The translations under genes were made by a program, and so were the position numbers. This document shows, piece by piece, positions 34,374 through 46,000 of a DNA stretch of 64,000 bases. Location: contig CP034983.1 of assembly GCA_004026145.2 (NCBI GenBank), positions 9,346,588 to 9,410,587 on the forward strand. The letters are read 5' to 3'. Source of the DNA: Takifugu bimaculatus (lineage: Eukaryota > Chordata > Actinopteri > Tetraodontiformes > Tetraodontidae). Below the pieces are notes generated by a model. That model did not search any database, was not told where the DNA came from, and worked only from the letters and a program-made list of their open reading frames with translations. Each line of letters starts with the position of its first letter. The stretch's first letter is position 1.

Positions 34374-37300
34374 CTGTAACATAAAGGAAATGAGACCCAT
34401 GTGTGAGCTGGGACACCTGCTAGGACACACACGCACATACACACCAGTCTCTGCTGCTCACACACTTTGTCACACCCCTCCAGGGACACCGGCCTTTGTG
34501 TGGTCTCTGACATGTAACCCTCTTAAGTACAAACACACAGAAAAATGCACTGAAGAGTCACATTGTCTTGGCCTGGGTGGCATCAGCGTGTGCGGCAGAT
34601 GGAACAAGCACCCCTCTGTTTCACCTCACCTCCTTCAGCAGCTCAGATAAGCACCTACCTGACGAGACCGAGATGCTGGAATGTCAGTGTCCCTCATCCA
34701 AAATAAGAGTGAATGAATGCAGCCCAGAATAACTAAGCAGGTCACTGGGTTGATCGGCCTTAGAGACACACCCAACATACCTGATGGTTCCCGCTGGGCT
34801 GAACACCAAGCTGCAGAAGTGTCAGTGCAGCAGGGCTTATGCTGGGCCTGCACACAAGTTTACGTTCGGAAGCGTCTGTTCCTCGTGTGTCACTTAAGGA
34901 ACAACCATTTGGCAAGAAGTGACGCTCCAGAAACGTGACTAATTCAACCGTAGCCACGCTTGTTCACAGATTCCTGGAGCATTTGCAGCATGTGGCTGTA
35001 TTTCCTGTAATGACTCATGAAGTTGTTTAAGCTTCGTGTCAGGTTTATGTGGGTCTCTTTGACAATCGCACACAACAACGAGACAGAGTTGAGTCATATT
35101 AGTTTTTACGACGAGTATATCGGGTCTCCTGAACACTTGTGCCGCACGTGTGCGAAGTGTGTGCAAGTTTTCTGCTGCGCTGTGAAGAACACGAGCACAG
35201 AATAAAAACAAAGTCATTCCAAGCACAATGTGGCAATCATCGCATCATAATTAGTGGATGAGAGAATTCCTTGGGAGGCTGGAATCCCAGCAGATCTGAC
35301 TGTTACCATCATAACTCAGCGTGTTCTGCAGAGACAGGCTGCACATCCACATCAGGGTTATGAAACAGTCAGCCTCCAACTCCTCTGCAGCAGCAGCAGG
35401 CATGCAGAACAACGAGACATACACACCAGTCTCTGCTGATTCGAAACTTGTGGGATCGTGGGATCTTTCAGTTTGTGTGCTCCTGATGTAAAGAGACTAT
35501 TTCCTATAGATCCTAGGCATTCTATTGATCACTCCATACTGGTAAAATTAGACTGTCAGAGGATTTGTTCCCATACTGATGGTTTCCTGATAATTTTGCT
35601 CCTTATTTTTTGTTCTGGTCTTAGTGAGATTATGGCTGCTTGGCCATTGTCTCTGGTTTAATAACCACATGATGGCTGTTAATGAGGTCTGGGAAGAATA
35701 ACCACTTTATTTTCTGATGAACCTCTGCTGGAGAACATGTGGATGGTTTTGTTACTCTGATGCACAGGTTAAATCTGTTGTTGAAATATAATGTCCCCCT
35801 GTGCCTTGTGAGACTTTAATAACATTTGTCACTTAGAGTCTGACCTGTGTCTCCGCTAGGATGTGACATTATTTCACACGTTGGTAACTCATGGTGATTC
35901 CACCTCGGACGGTTATGAAACTAATAAATGGGTTAGGAAAGAACTTCTCAGTCACTTTTTTCCTTTTCTTCCATGTTTTTTTCCAGAGCCGTGCAGCAGT
36001 TAATTATCTTCATACGCTGCTTTGCTCCACTGTGGTTGAGCGAGGAACCTGTTCCAAAGAGAGGGAAATAACTGTTTCTCTAATGTCAGAATGGAAAGTT
36101 TATCTGGTACGACCCCAAAAAGTCAGGGCAAAACAATCCAAAGTAAAAAAGACAAGCACACTGGTTCTGTGTCTGCCATAAATGCTAAACGGGAGGGAAA
36201 AATGCTAATCTTCAGTTGCTAACAGGGTCTTCTTGGCATGGTCCTCATCCTGACTTGTTCCTCAGATGGATTATGGGAAGAAACTACGATTGAGATAGAG
36301 GACAGCTGCAAAACTTAATCTCAGACATGCTCCTTGAGAAGACGGAAGGACTGATGTCAGAGCCTTACATGGCTGACATGTCAAAAGCAGGAATTCAGAT
36401 TCATCCCTGTAAAGGCATTAGAAGATAAATCACTGCAGTGAAGGAATTAGGCTGCATTTATGGGGTCACCCAGGGGTGAGAATGTGTTGGGTGTTAACGT
36501 TTCAGACACATATACACTTTTTTTCCCTTGCATTTTAGCAAAATGGAAGACACAATTCCTGTTATGTTGGACATTTATGACACAAGGTCAATATCCCTGT
36601 TTAGCATATTTGCTAGCATTCCTGCCATCAGTCCTGTGCTGCTTGCACTATTGAGAATATGAAAAATCAATTTCCCTAAACTTAATTTAAGACTGTTTTT
36701 GTTGTTATATTTTGTTGTTTGTCTAATAAAACAGGGGAGTAGCTGATCTGATTAATTTAATTGATTTATTGCTAAATATTAAACACCCAAACTCCAGGTT
36801 TGCCATGTTTCCATGCTCTTAAATTTTTTCACACTTTAAATAGTTGTATTATGTACTCTGTTTTCCAACATGGATTCACAACCCCATGAATATCCGGATG
36901 TGTGTGCAATATGAAATCTTAATGTTGCTATTTTTTTTCTTTTTTTTATTGTACATAGTTTTGCAACCCTTGTTCAGAAATATGGGTCATTGTGAAATTA
37001 TGAGTACTTAGAATATTCTGATAGGATTTTATGGTTTCAAATTGCACACAAAATAATGAAAATATAACAAATCTGTAGAATTATGTTAATATGCAATACC
37101 GCCACTTAGTGACCAAATTTAAATCACAAAGCTGAAACTCATCAAACCACAAATCATATGGATATTGTGCTAACGCCTCTATTAATTTCTTTGACACATC
37201 TTCCTGGTGTATGGGAGCCTTTAAATAACATAAAGGTCATTTTTCCCTTCAGTGCTCTTCTCTGTGTACCTGAATTTGTCATGATATTCTCTAGCTGGAT

Positions 37301-37630
37301 CTAATTATGGTTTTTTCGACCTGAAAGGGGGAGGTTGGAAGAATGTTTCTACTTTTTAAGCACTTAAGGGTTGAAATTTAAACCATGTGTGGATCTGGCC
37401 AGGCATCCAGTGGGGGATTAAAATATTTTAGAACCCTCATCATTATCATGTCAATCCATAATTGCAGGCCAGAGTCACACCACGTGGTGATGAGATCAGC
37501 TGACTCCCAAGGAGACACCAGCTGCCAATTCCTCCGTCCTGACGGTGCTAACATGCTGTGATATAGTGATATAACCGTAACTTTTTAATAGGTCTCCTAT
37601 CAACTCTGCTAATTCTTCCTCTTCTTTCAG

Positions 37631-37733
37631 GACCCCCAACTACTGGGTCCAGGTCCACAGGCTGGAGCATGGCGATGGAGGCATTTTGGACGTGGATGAC
37701 ATGCTGTGCGACGTCGTGGATGACAAAGACAGG
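37631..37733 (+). CDS. pard3: pard3 second coding exon, apparent +1 base
   Basis: After a TTTCAG acceptor the exon encodes PNYWVQVHRLEHGDGGILD and DVDDMLCDVVDDKDR, the direct continuation of the Par-3 N-terminal domain. It ends AGG|GTGAGT. The family length is 102 nt; this exon has 103. The extra base is in the leading GACCCCC run. With exon 1 in phase 0 the literal reading becomes GAC CCC CAA CTA.., which leaves the Par-3 frame, whereas one fewer C restores it. A homopolymer sequencing or assembly error is the likeliest cause; a real frameshift is possible. No later pard3 exon was found in the window. Confidence 0.9.
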
Positions 37734-39108
37734 GTGAGTGCAGCATGAGTGAGAGTGTGTGGGATGGCATTTTATTTGCTTTGTGTGCTGAGGGGTAATT
37801 TCCTGTTTTCAGCTCTGCTTCTGCCTCTTCTGAAACAGCCGTAAACACGTGGGGCACAATTAAACTCCAGCATTACAGGACAGTAAACCGTCTGGGTTGT
37901 TGTTTAGGGCTCTTTCCTCTCTTTCAAGTGTGTAGTAGGACACCACAGGTTGAGATATAATGTTCACTGCACCCATACGAGCAACCTGGAGATGATTATC
38001 CACAAATCCCACAGTCACCCCCCACATGGGAACAGTGCTGGCTCCAGCTGAGTCACTGGGCTTGGCCTGAGCGTGGGGCCAGGTAATGAGCAACTCCACA
38101 CACACACCCACACATACACACACACACGCACACACACACAGGCAGAGTTGGTGATACAGGTATGAGTAACCTGATGATGTCATCACTTTGGAGGCACAGG
38201 GAGTAATAGTGAGTGAGAATCGCGTCCGTTAAGCGTTTTCTGAGATGACGTGTTCTCGTGTCTTCTTACTGGTTTGGATTAAAGTTTACAGATGTTGAAT
38301 GTTTTTAATGTGTTTGTTTCTGTGGGGTTTTGAATGTATGAATCAAAATAGTGTGTATGCTAGACAATAAGCTCAGGTGTGTGTATGTACTCAGGGTGGG
38401 TGCAATGGTGATGCATCAGGAGGGGGTCAAGGGAAGAATGCAACTGTTTTCCACCGGCACTGATTTTTTCTTGCTGTCTGCGACTCGTTTAAAAAAGAAA
38501 ATAGGAAAAAACATAAAGAAAAGAACGATAAAGAATTCTGTCAGCAAACTAAAAGACTGGCACGTGTGTATCTTTTCCATTATTCTTGTGTTGTGCGCCC
38601 CCTGTTGGTTGACGTGGTTGCTTACCGAAATCCAGTTTGAGCCCATCTCATCAACAATGGGTTTATATGTTTCTCTCTTTTCCTCTCATGTTATTAAAGC
38701 AGTAATAAATGCCAGGGGAAGGAATCAACTGAAAGCCTCTTTTCAGTTGCTCCATGCGTTGCCAGTGTGTGCTGATACTATCGGTGTGTGTGTGGATACA
38801 GAGGCAAATCCCAGTTTTTCCACTTTACCTCAGTGATTGTCTCAACTGCATTTCACTCTTCTATAAACACCATTAACCCCTGCATTCTCATCTTGTGGTT
38901 ACCATGACTTTATGTTTTTCCCCTCTACTCTTCAGAAAAGGATTTCGGTTTCATTGTTTCAGATATCCTGTGTGAGATCAGCGTCATTATATAAACACTT
39001 GAGTGCTGATGGAAATGGCAAATCCTTTATTCTCATAACTGTCATCATATAATTGTAGAAACTGTATGAAATATAATAAATGTATCATAGTTTCATTGTC
39101 ATGTGCTT

Positions 39109-39618
39109 AGCTTATTGTTACTAATTCTGTAGTCCCAGTTACTATCATAGACAGACAAATTATCATACTTAGGGGGTCGTCTAATCATTAGGTTGACATC
39201 TTAGCTATGCTGTTATAGGCCAAGGCTGTCGGGGTCCGGAAACATGATCACCTGACAGGCCTCTGTCGCCCACTGGGTCATGGTCTCCTCTCCTCTCCTC
39301 TCCTCTCCTCTCCTCTCCTCTCCTCTCCTCTCCTCTCCTCTCCTCTCCTCTCCTCTCCTCTCCTCTCCATTCTATCCTCTACCTCTCCTCTCTCTCTACC
39401 CATTCTATCCTCTACCTCTCCTCTCTCTCCCACCCAGCCGGCCATCAACAGGAGGGTCCCCCTACATGAGCCTGGTCCTGCTCAAGGTTTCTTCCTGTTA
39501 AAGGGGAGTTTTTCCTTGCCACTGTTGCTTGTCTGGGGCTAGGCCCTGGGATTCTGGAAAGCGCCTTGAAACAATTTTGATTGTAAAAGACGCTATATAA
39601 ATAAAGATTGATTTGATT
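39109..39618 (+). mobile_element. L2 LINE 3'-UTR fragment
   Basis: This plus-strand copy matches the complement of 9921-10600: AGCTTATTGTTACTAATTC, then TTAGGGGGTCGTCTAATCATT, GGCCTCTGTCGCCCACTGGG, a TCTCC array, CTCAAGGTTTCTTCCTG and the tail TAAATAAAGATTGATTTGATT. It begins after the ORF, so it is a heavily 5'-truncated insertion. Confidence 0.88.
39284..39368. repeat. (TCTCC)n pentamer tract
   Basis: About 16 units, at the same position in the L2 3' UTR as the GGAGA array at 10115. Confidence 0.9.
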
Positions 39619-39694
39619 CATGAGCAGGCAAATTAAATGCCTCAATTTTCTCCTTTTGTTTTGCTTTTCTAAAACTCTGATGGGCTAAAGCTGA

Positions 39695-39766
39695 TGACCC
39701 CGACGTGATTTGAACACGCAGCCTTCTGATCTGGAGTCAGACGCGCTACCGTTGCGCCACGAGGTC
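39695..39766 (-). tRNA. tRNA-Trp (CCA)
   Basis: This 72-nt tRNA has acceptor GACCTCG/CGGGGTC (one T-G wobble), GCGCAACGGTAGCGC D arm, anticodon CCA, and variable-region GGCTG where the other copies have GGTTG. TTTT follows about 20 nt downstream on the minus strand. It sits 2 kb past pard3 exon 2 and 0.7 kb before the assembly gap. Confidence 0.95.
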
Positions 39767-40441
39767 CCTGGTTCTTCCTCAGGGTGCAAAATCTGGACAA
39801 ACAGAAAACTGTTCACGTCCCCTGTCTGACTACAGATGATTCCACTAGCTGCACACACTCCACGATTCCACGAGCTGCTCGGAGGAATAAATAGACTTAT
39901 CTATTATTACTCTGCCTTTTTTGCTGGATGGATCTGGTTTTAGATCATTAATAGTAACAACTTTGCTCAGAGTGTAAAGGTGTTTCTACACCTTTGTCTG
40001 TTCTGAATGGTGGATTTTAAAGGATGGAATTTTACTGGGAAACTGTCAGCGCACAAGTTTCAGTGTATCTGTGGGAGCACACAGCTGCATGCGTGTGTGT
40101 GTGTGTGTGTGTGGGGGGGGGGGGGGTGTATGTGTGTGTTATGGAGTGAGATCAGTCACAGTGTTGCAGGTCATAGCCCGTCATTGCAACACACTTTGGT
40201 TCCATAACTCGAATTATGCTTTTAAATTAAATGCACGTCATTGATGGGTGGGAAAAAAACAAACAGCAAAAACATAAAGATGCCCGCGTTTAGTCAAATA
40301 AAATACTTGTAAGATATTTTCTGAATTTTTAATTATTGGTATTTCTGGTTTTGCTAAGCAAAGAACAACCCACAAGTCATATCATTCCAGTGCTGTAGGT
40401 GGCGAAGCGACACAAACATCTACTGTAAGTGTATTTTTAAA

Positions 40442-40541
40442 NNNNNNNNNNNNNNNNNNNNNNNNNNNNNNNNNNNNNNNNNNNNNNNNNNNNNNNNNNN
40501 NNNNNNNNNNNNNNNNNNNNNNNNNNNNNNNNNNNNNNNNN
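40442..40541. other. Assembly gap (exactly 100 Ns)
   Basis: A run of 100 Ns is the conventional marker for a scaffold gap of unknown size. It separates pard3 exon 2 from the tpk1 promoter and exons. Confidence 0.99.
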
Positions 40542-41499
40542 AAAGTGGTATTCATAAGTGTGTGTTCTACTTCTCCAATCAGAATGATTTTCCTCTCACA
40601 CCATAGTGTGTGCGTGTGCGTGTGTTTTGCATCTGTATGCATGTAATTACAGTCTCTGACAGAAAAGTGCTGATTGATGAGAGAAGGTTTGCTTTAACGA
40701 GCCTCCAGTGGATTCACCTTGAGAAAAATTTACTTTGTGTCCTCACTATAGATGTTTCAAGCATTTTACTTGAATATGTTTATGAAAGATTGTTTGCTGT
40801 TTAAATAAACCCAAATTACTGGTTGTGGGGACATTAAGAATTTTGGAATTTAGTGCTATGAGTGGCATTCCATTTGGCCTCTGATGTTTATTCCCATTTA
40901 AGAATTATTATTAATCATATAACAATTCCTATTCATTATTTTCCCAATGCCAAGGTTTTTACAGAGCTTTAGGGGGAAAATTCAATTATAAAGGTTATAA
41001 ATGCTAATGTATAATATTTGTGATAATTTTTGGTCTGTTGTTCCCAATTACTGTAAAATCTGTAAAATTTCCAGTATTTTCAGAAGTGGTATATTATTTA
41101 AAGCCAGTTAGATCTGGGAATGGCTCGTTGAACATTGACTAATTTCTTTGGTTTCTGATTTATTTGACGTGAAAGTGAAAATATGGACTTTTACCTAAGT
41201 GTAACCATATTTAACCAACACACATAATCATGAGACAGTAATTTTTTGTGACTAAACTAAGTTGACAGATGATGACAAAACATGTTCCAGTGGTCGTCAG
41301 TCTGTCAGCAGCTTGGATAGAAGCTGTCTAAAATTAAGCTGTGCTCCTTTTTTTATTTTATTACATGACATTTTAATTCTATTCCATTTTTAGTTGCACT
41401 TCTTTTAAATTAATTAGGAACCGATCTTGGGGCTAAATATTAACGCTTGAGGCCAATTATGCTGTAAAAAAAAAAAAAAAAAAACTCTTTAGCCTCTAG

Positions 41500-41602
41500 A
41501 TGTCCCCATAACATATTCACTCTTCTCGACCCTCCTGAGTGGCCGCTCCTTTCGCTCTCCTTGATTCTTTTCCGGTTTCGAAGGCGGAAGGTCCTCAATT
41601 CG
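41500..41602 (+). promoter_or_regulatory. tpk1: Probable tpk1 promoter and 5' noncoding exon
   Basis: A local GC-rich patch contains TTCCGGTTTCGAAGGCGGAAGG (two GGAA/TTCC ETS-like cores about a dozen bases apart) and ends TTCG|GTAAGT, a strong splice donor. The next exon begins after a TTCCCCACAG acceptor at 42929 and carries the tpk1 start codon, so this fits a noncoding first exon. The start site is not defined. Confidence 0.45.
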
Positions 41603-42928
41603 GTAAGTTTTGAATGTTTCAAAACGTAAGTTTTTCTAATTTGTAAAAAGACAACCAGTCCGACATGTTGCGTGTGGATGGGTTACTGTCGTACCTGGAG
41701 CAGGCAGTGGTCTGCTTTACTGGACCGCAGTACCTCTGCTGTTATCGGGAACATCGTCGGTGTCCGTTTCCGAAATATGGTGAACGCTTTAAATTAAGCA
41801 TCGTTAGTGTCGTTTATGGTAACCGGGTCAGCCTGTACCTGGACATTAAAGGTTGTGTAGCGTGTTGGGGAGGGTCAATGTAAGGATTTCCCAGCCTGCT
41901 TTGTAACAGTGTGTCTGTAAGTTCAAGTTAGTGTTTTTTTTATCCGTTATAAATGTTATTTGTTGCAGTTTGGCAACTCTCTGTGTTACTGGCTTATTGA
42001 TTAAGTTATAATTACTGATCGATTTACTGTTTGAAGTTACCTTGACACCATAAGCGAGGTTATGTGTGTGATTAGAGACCTCACTTCGTTCATGTTATTT
42101 CTGTTTTAAGAATAACAAAGTGGCACTTCCTGGAGGTGAAGGGCATATGAGGTAACGGAACTGCAAAATAAGATGGCAGTATTCTCCGTTTGAGGTCTTC
42201 CATAATCTAGAATCCTAGATTGCTACAGTTAGTTTCAGTCCAGATTAAACACGTGTAGGATCATTAAAAATATATGTAAGAAAGATCTTGAAGTTTTATC
42301 AGATTTTAAATTATCCCAAATTATTTGCTAAAAAAAACCCAATGATGAACCTCAGAAGAGAAATGAATGTGTCATTAATGCTTTGGGCATCCAGTTTATT
42401 TAATTTGGTTGTTATTAATAATTTACTCTTGCCCTTCATTATACTTTAACATTTCTTAACCATTCATCCATTTGACCCATATATCTCTGTTTGTGTAAGT
42501 TTACAAGAACTGTTTCTATTATTAAATAATCTGTATGAACATGAAATAACACAAAATAGCCCATCGTGTTACAAAAATATGCCTACATTGTTAATTTTCA
42601 AATGATTTGCTCATTTTCATGGTATATATTTTTATATCACATTTGAATGATTTTACAGGTTTCTTTTATCTTTAGATACTCCTTTAATTCCCCAATACGT
42701 AGATGTGTCTGTAAATCTTTTGTGTTTTGTAATGCATAAAAGCCTACTTCCATATGCAGATAATTATTTACCAAAAAGAGAACTACAATATTCAAAGTAA
42801 CAAAATTACTCATTATTTTTTTAAGTCTCTTTTCTGCTACTTTACCACTTGATACTACGATTGTGGTGTCATGGGTTAACAGTAGTAATAGTTTTTCTTT
42901 AACACATCGAATACCCATTTCCCCACAG

Positions 42929-43013
42929 TGGCTGAACTGATTAAGAGCAGATTTCTGGTGGACCATTGTCATGGATGAAGAGTTGACCCCTCTGGACTGT
43001 CTGATGCCCTCAG
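42929..43013 (+). CDS. tpk1: tpk1 exon with start codon
   Basis: The exon follows CCCCACAG; the ATG is at 42971 and the exon ends TCA G|GTACC in phase 1. The N-terminal MDEELTPLDCLMPSG parallels the human MEHAFTPLEPLLSTG. The 42 nt before the ATG are 5' UTR. Confidence 0.85.
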
Positions 43014-46000
43014 GTACCTGCTTATTCATTTCATTTTCTTTACACATATGCAATCTTTCATACAGTGAAAGCTTATACTCCCAACTGAAACAGAGAGGTG
43101 TGCGTTTAATCAAAACACGCACTTCCTTACGTCCCTGTCTTCCTTTTTCTCTGTGTCTCTCCACTCTCTGACACACAAATATCCTTAGAGAGCTGAAACT
43201 GAAAAGCTAACCACGGGCACTTCCATGTATCTATGTATGAAATATGCTTCTGTGCCTTTTTTGTTAAATACCAACCATAATTAATCCTAATGGAGATATG
43301 GCTTGATATATGTTGTATTTTCTTGTATATTTACAATGTGCAGTGGGGGGATAATAGTATTTGAAAAAGTTTTTGATTATCCCTTTTAAGCCCATTTCTT
43401 ATTTTCAATGATTTCCTCTTTTCAGTCATCCAAACAGGGACGCTAGAAAACCTGCCTCAATCTGACATTTGGCTTGAAAATCTTTCTATTTCCCCAAGGC
43501 TTTCCATTCTGGTTGATGTCCTCAACAGTGTGATGTGTAAATTTGTTATAGCTGCCTGTGGCCACTCAGGTCGAGGTTTATGTGCCCTCCCTGGTGGCGT
43601 GTTAATGTGGGGAGGACATTTTGTCCCATGTCCTTACCTCCTTCTCTGGGGTCCGTTCTATTTTTACCCTGTAAGGTCAGCAAAACAGAAAAATCAATGA
43701 ATCCAAATTAAATGTTGGATTTTGACACGGCCTAGACTAAAATGTGTTGAAAGTGATTTTAAGGTGTATTTACACTTTCAAGAATCCAGCAACTGTCTTG
43801 CATCATTTTGCTAGAAATTGACTGGAAACAATTGATTTTTGCCACCGCGTGACCTTGTAAAACACGGGTGTGCATGATTGCGTTGCTTACGTTGAGGTAG
43901 TTTTCATTTCGCTTTGCGGGTCCTCGCGGCTCTTCTCCACTGAAGCATCAGCCTGCTTGTTAAACTCAAATAGCTGCATTTGTGCCCATGTACCGTGCTG
44001 GGCATACTGTATGCTTGGCGGCCACTTGACATTTCTCAGTGCGTGTGCATGATTTGCGTGGAAACGGAAGCTCGGTAACGGTGCTGATTTCCTATGCTCG
44101 TATGGGCCCCAAAAATCAATAGTGCACAAAGGCCAACATCCGTCAAGAGACACTCACTGATCGGATGCTATCAGCAGTTTTGAAGTTGCTGTAGGAGCAA
44201 ATGTTTGCTTAGATATGTTTTGTGTGCTCAACTCTGCCGTCTTCTCCCTGGAAAAATCTGAGATTTATTCTCCAGATTTCTCTAAGTTTACAAATAATAA
44301 TAGTTCCCAAGCAGGGCAGATCGCAGGGCGCAGCTCCTCCCATACATACAATTTTGCGATAAATCTGTCACTTGCTATCAAAGCTACAGTGAGACACTCA
44401 GATATATTTGCAGTTTATTTCTACGGCTTCTTTAATTTAATCTCTTGCAGAAAATGTGCACACTGTGAATACAAAACAGGCTGGAAGGTCTGCATTTTAA
44501 CATCTCCAGTGTGCAAGACTGGCTTTCTAAATTTCTCTAGTTGAATTAGAAATGTCTATTTCTGGAATATCAATGAGCGGGCTTATGTCTCTGTGCCTCT
44601 GTATGTGTGCCTTGGTGATATTTATGCTGTCTGACTCTTAAAAAAAATCTCAAGGTGACATTTCTTTGAGGGGGGGGGGGGGGGGGGGTGGCAGAAAAGA
44701 CCATGCTCCTCCCCTTGTTTGTGTAAAAAGTGGTGAGTATTTGTACTCCAGGGGGGTTTATGTGGTAAGTCACAGTTGGCTGAGTTCTTCTTTCGCTCTC
44801 GCTCCATCTACGGCCAATTAAGTGACGAGACTGACAAATCCTCCGCCCATTCTCCGTGCTCCTCCTCACCTATTCTTTCTCTTGTCCTCCTTTCTTATCT
44901 CCCTTCTTTGGTGTTTTTCTGCTTTTATTTTATTTTTTTAAACGATACACTGCTGGAGTTGACTGTCCTTTTTTTGGAATTGACCGTCCATTAATGTGTA
45001 ATTTAAACATCAAATGCTGTCACCAAATCCAAATAGCATTTTTCACCCCTTTCTCATTTTTTTTTCATCAGCCATGCCAAAGTGTGCCATTTTCATTTCA
45101 CAAAAGAAATCACTTTTTAACCTTTTATCCATCCCTCTCTTCTTGCCTGCTGTTTGTTCCTGGTGCCCATACTCACGTCTAGGGTTTTTTTAGAGTTTCA
45201 ATCAACCTAATGTGTGTGTCTTTGGCCTGTGCCCTTGGAGAAAACCCACTCCATGCACCATGAGAACATGCCAACTCCGAAAGAAAAACCAGAGCCCAGA
45301 ATAAACCTCTTGACAGCTAAATGAGCACATAATGGTGTTCTGTAAAAGGGGAGGGAGGTTATGCTTCACCATTTTGGGCCATTAAAGTTTCTTAGCAGCA
45401 CTGTTTTTTTCATTTATCTGCATATGCAATGTATTCCTTTTCATCTCCTACTGATTGTATTCTAAAGTGTTATTCATGGGATCTACATTAGCAGCAGAAC
45501 ATATGCAAAGATAAAAGCACAGTAAATGGGGATCTGAGGGAGGAAAATGGATTTTTGACTTGGTGCTTCACAATCATTTAGGAAAAAAGAAATAATCATA
45601 GTTTGGGTGGCAAATGCAGTTGTACTTGAAACTTTTGAAAATAAAGTCCAGTTACAGTCTTGGGTCCTTACTGAACTTAGCAAAAATTTGCAAAAAGGCA
45701 GTTAACAGATTTGTGCTATTTTATAACTTTGATAATACCCCTTTACTGTATTATGGGATTTAATGATCTTATTAAATGAAATTAATTGTTGCCTCCTGTA
45801 CCTTTTATAATTGTCTGATAACTGTCCTTCCACTGTGTTTGTAAAGGGACAAACAAGATCTGTCTGATCATTCTGAACCAACCACTGGACAAGAACTACC
45901 TCCACATCCTCTGGCGTAAAGGTGAAGTATATCTCACACAAGCCTACCAAAGTTATCCTCTCAGTGGTTTGCACTCGGCTCATACTGAAGGTTCCCCTTT

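Larger units (their letters stand above)
15770..37630 (+). other. pard3: pard3 intron 1 (21.9 kb)
   Basis: Between the two pard3 exons I found no further protein-coding exon with family-level similarity. About 16000-27160 appears as ordinary AT-rich intron. The later part holds the inverted repeat and hAT element (27165-29030), two tRNA-Trp genes, an L2 tail (32081) and CA/GT tracts. Open frames of 60-150 codons in this interval lack motifs and are treated as chance. Confidence 0.75.

Noticed and set aside
41665..41883. 72-codon frame just after the tpk1 noncoding exon (MLRVDGLLSYLEQAVVCF..)
   Set aside because: It lies in the putative first intron, does not match tpk1 and has no splice link to the known exons.
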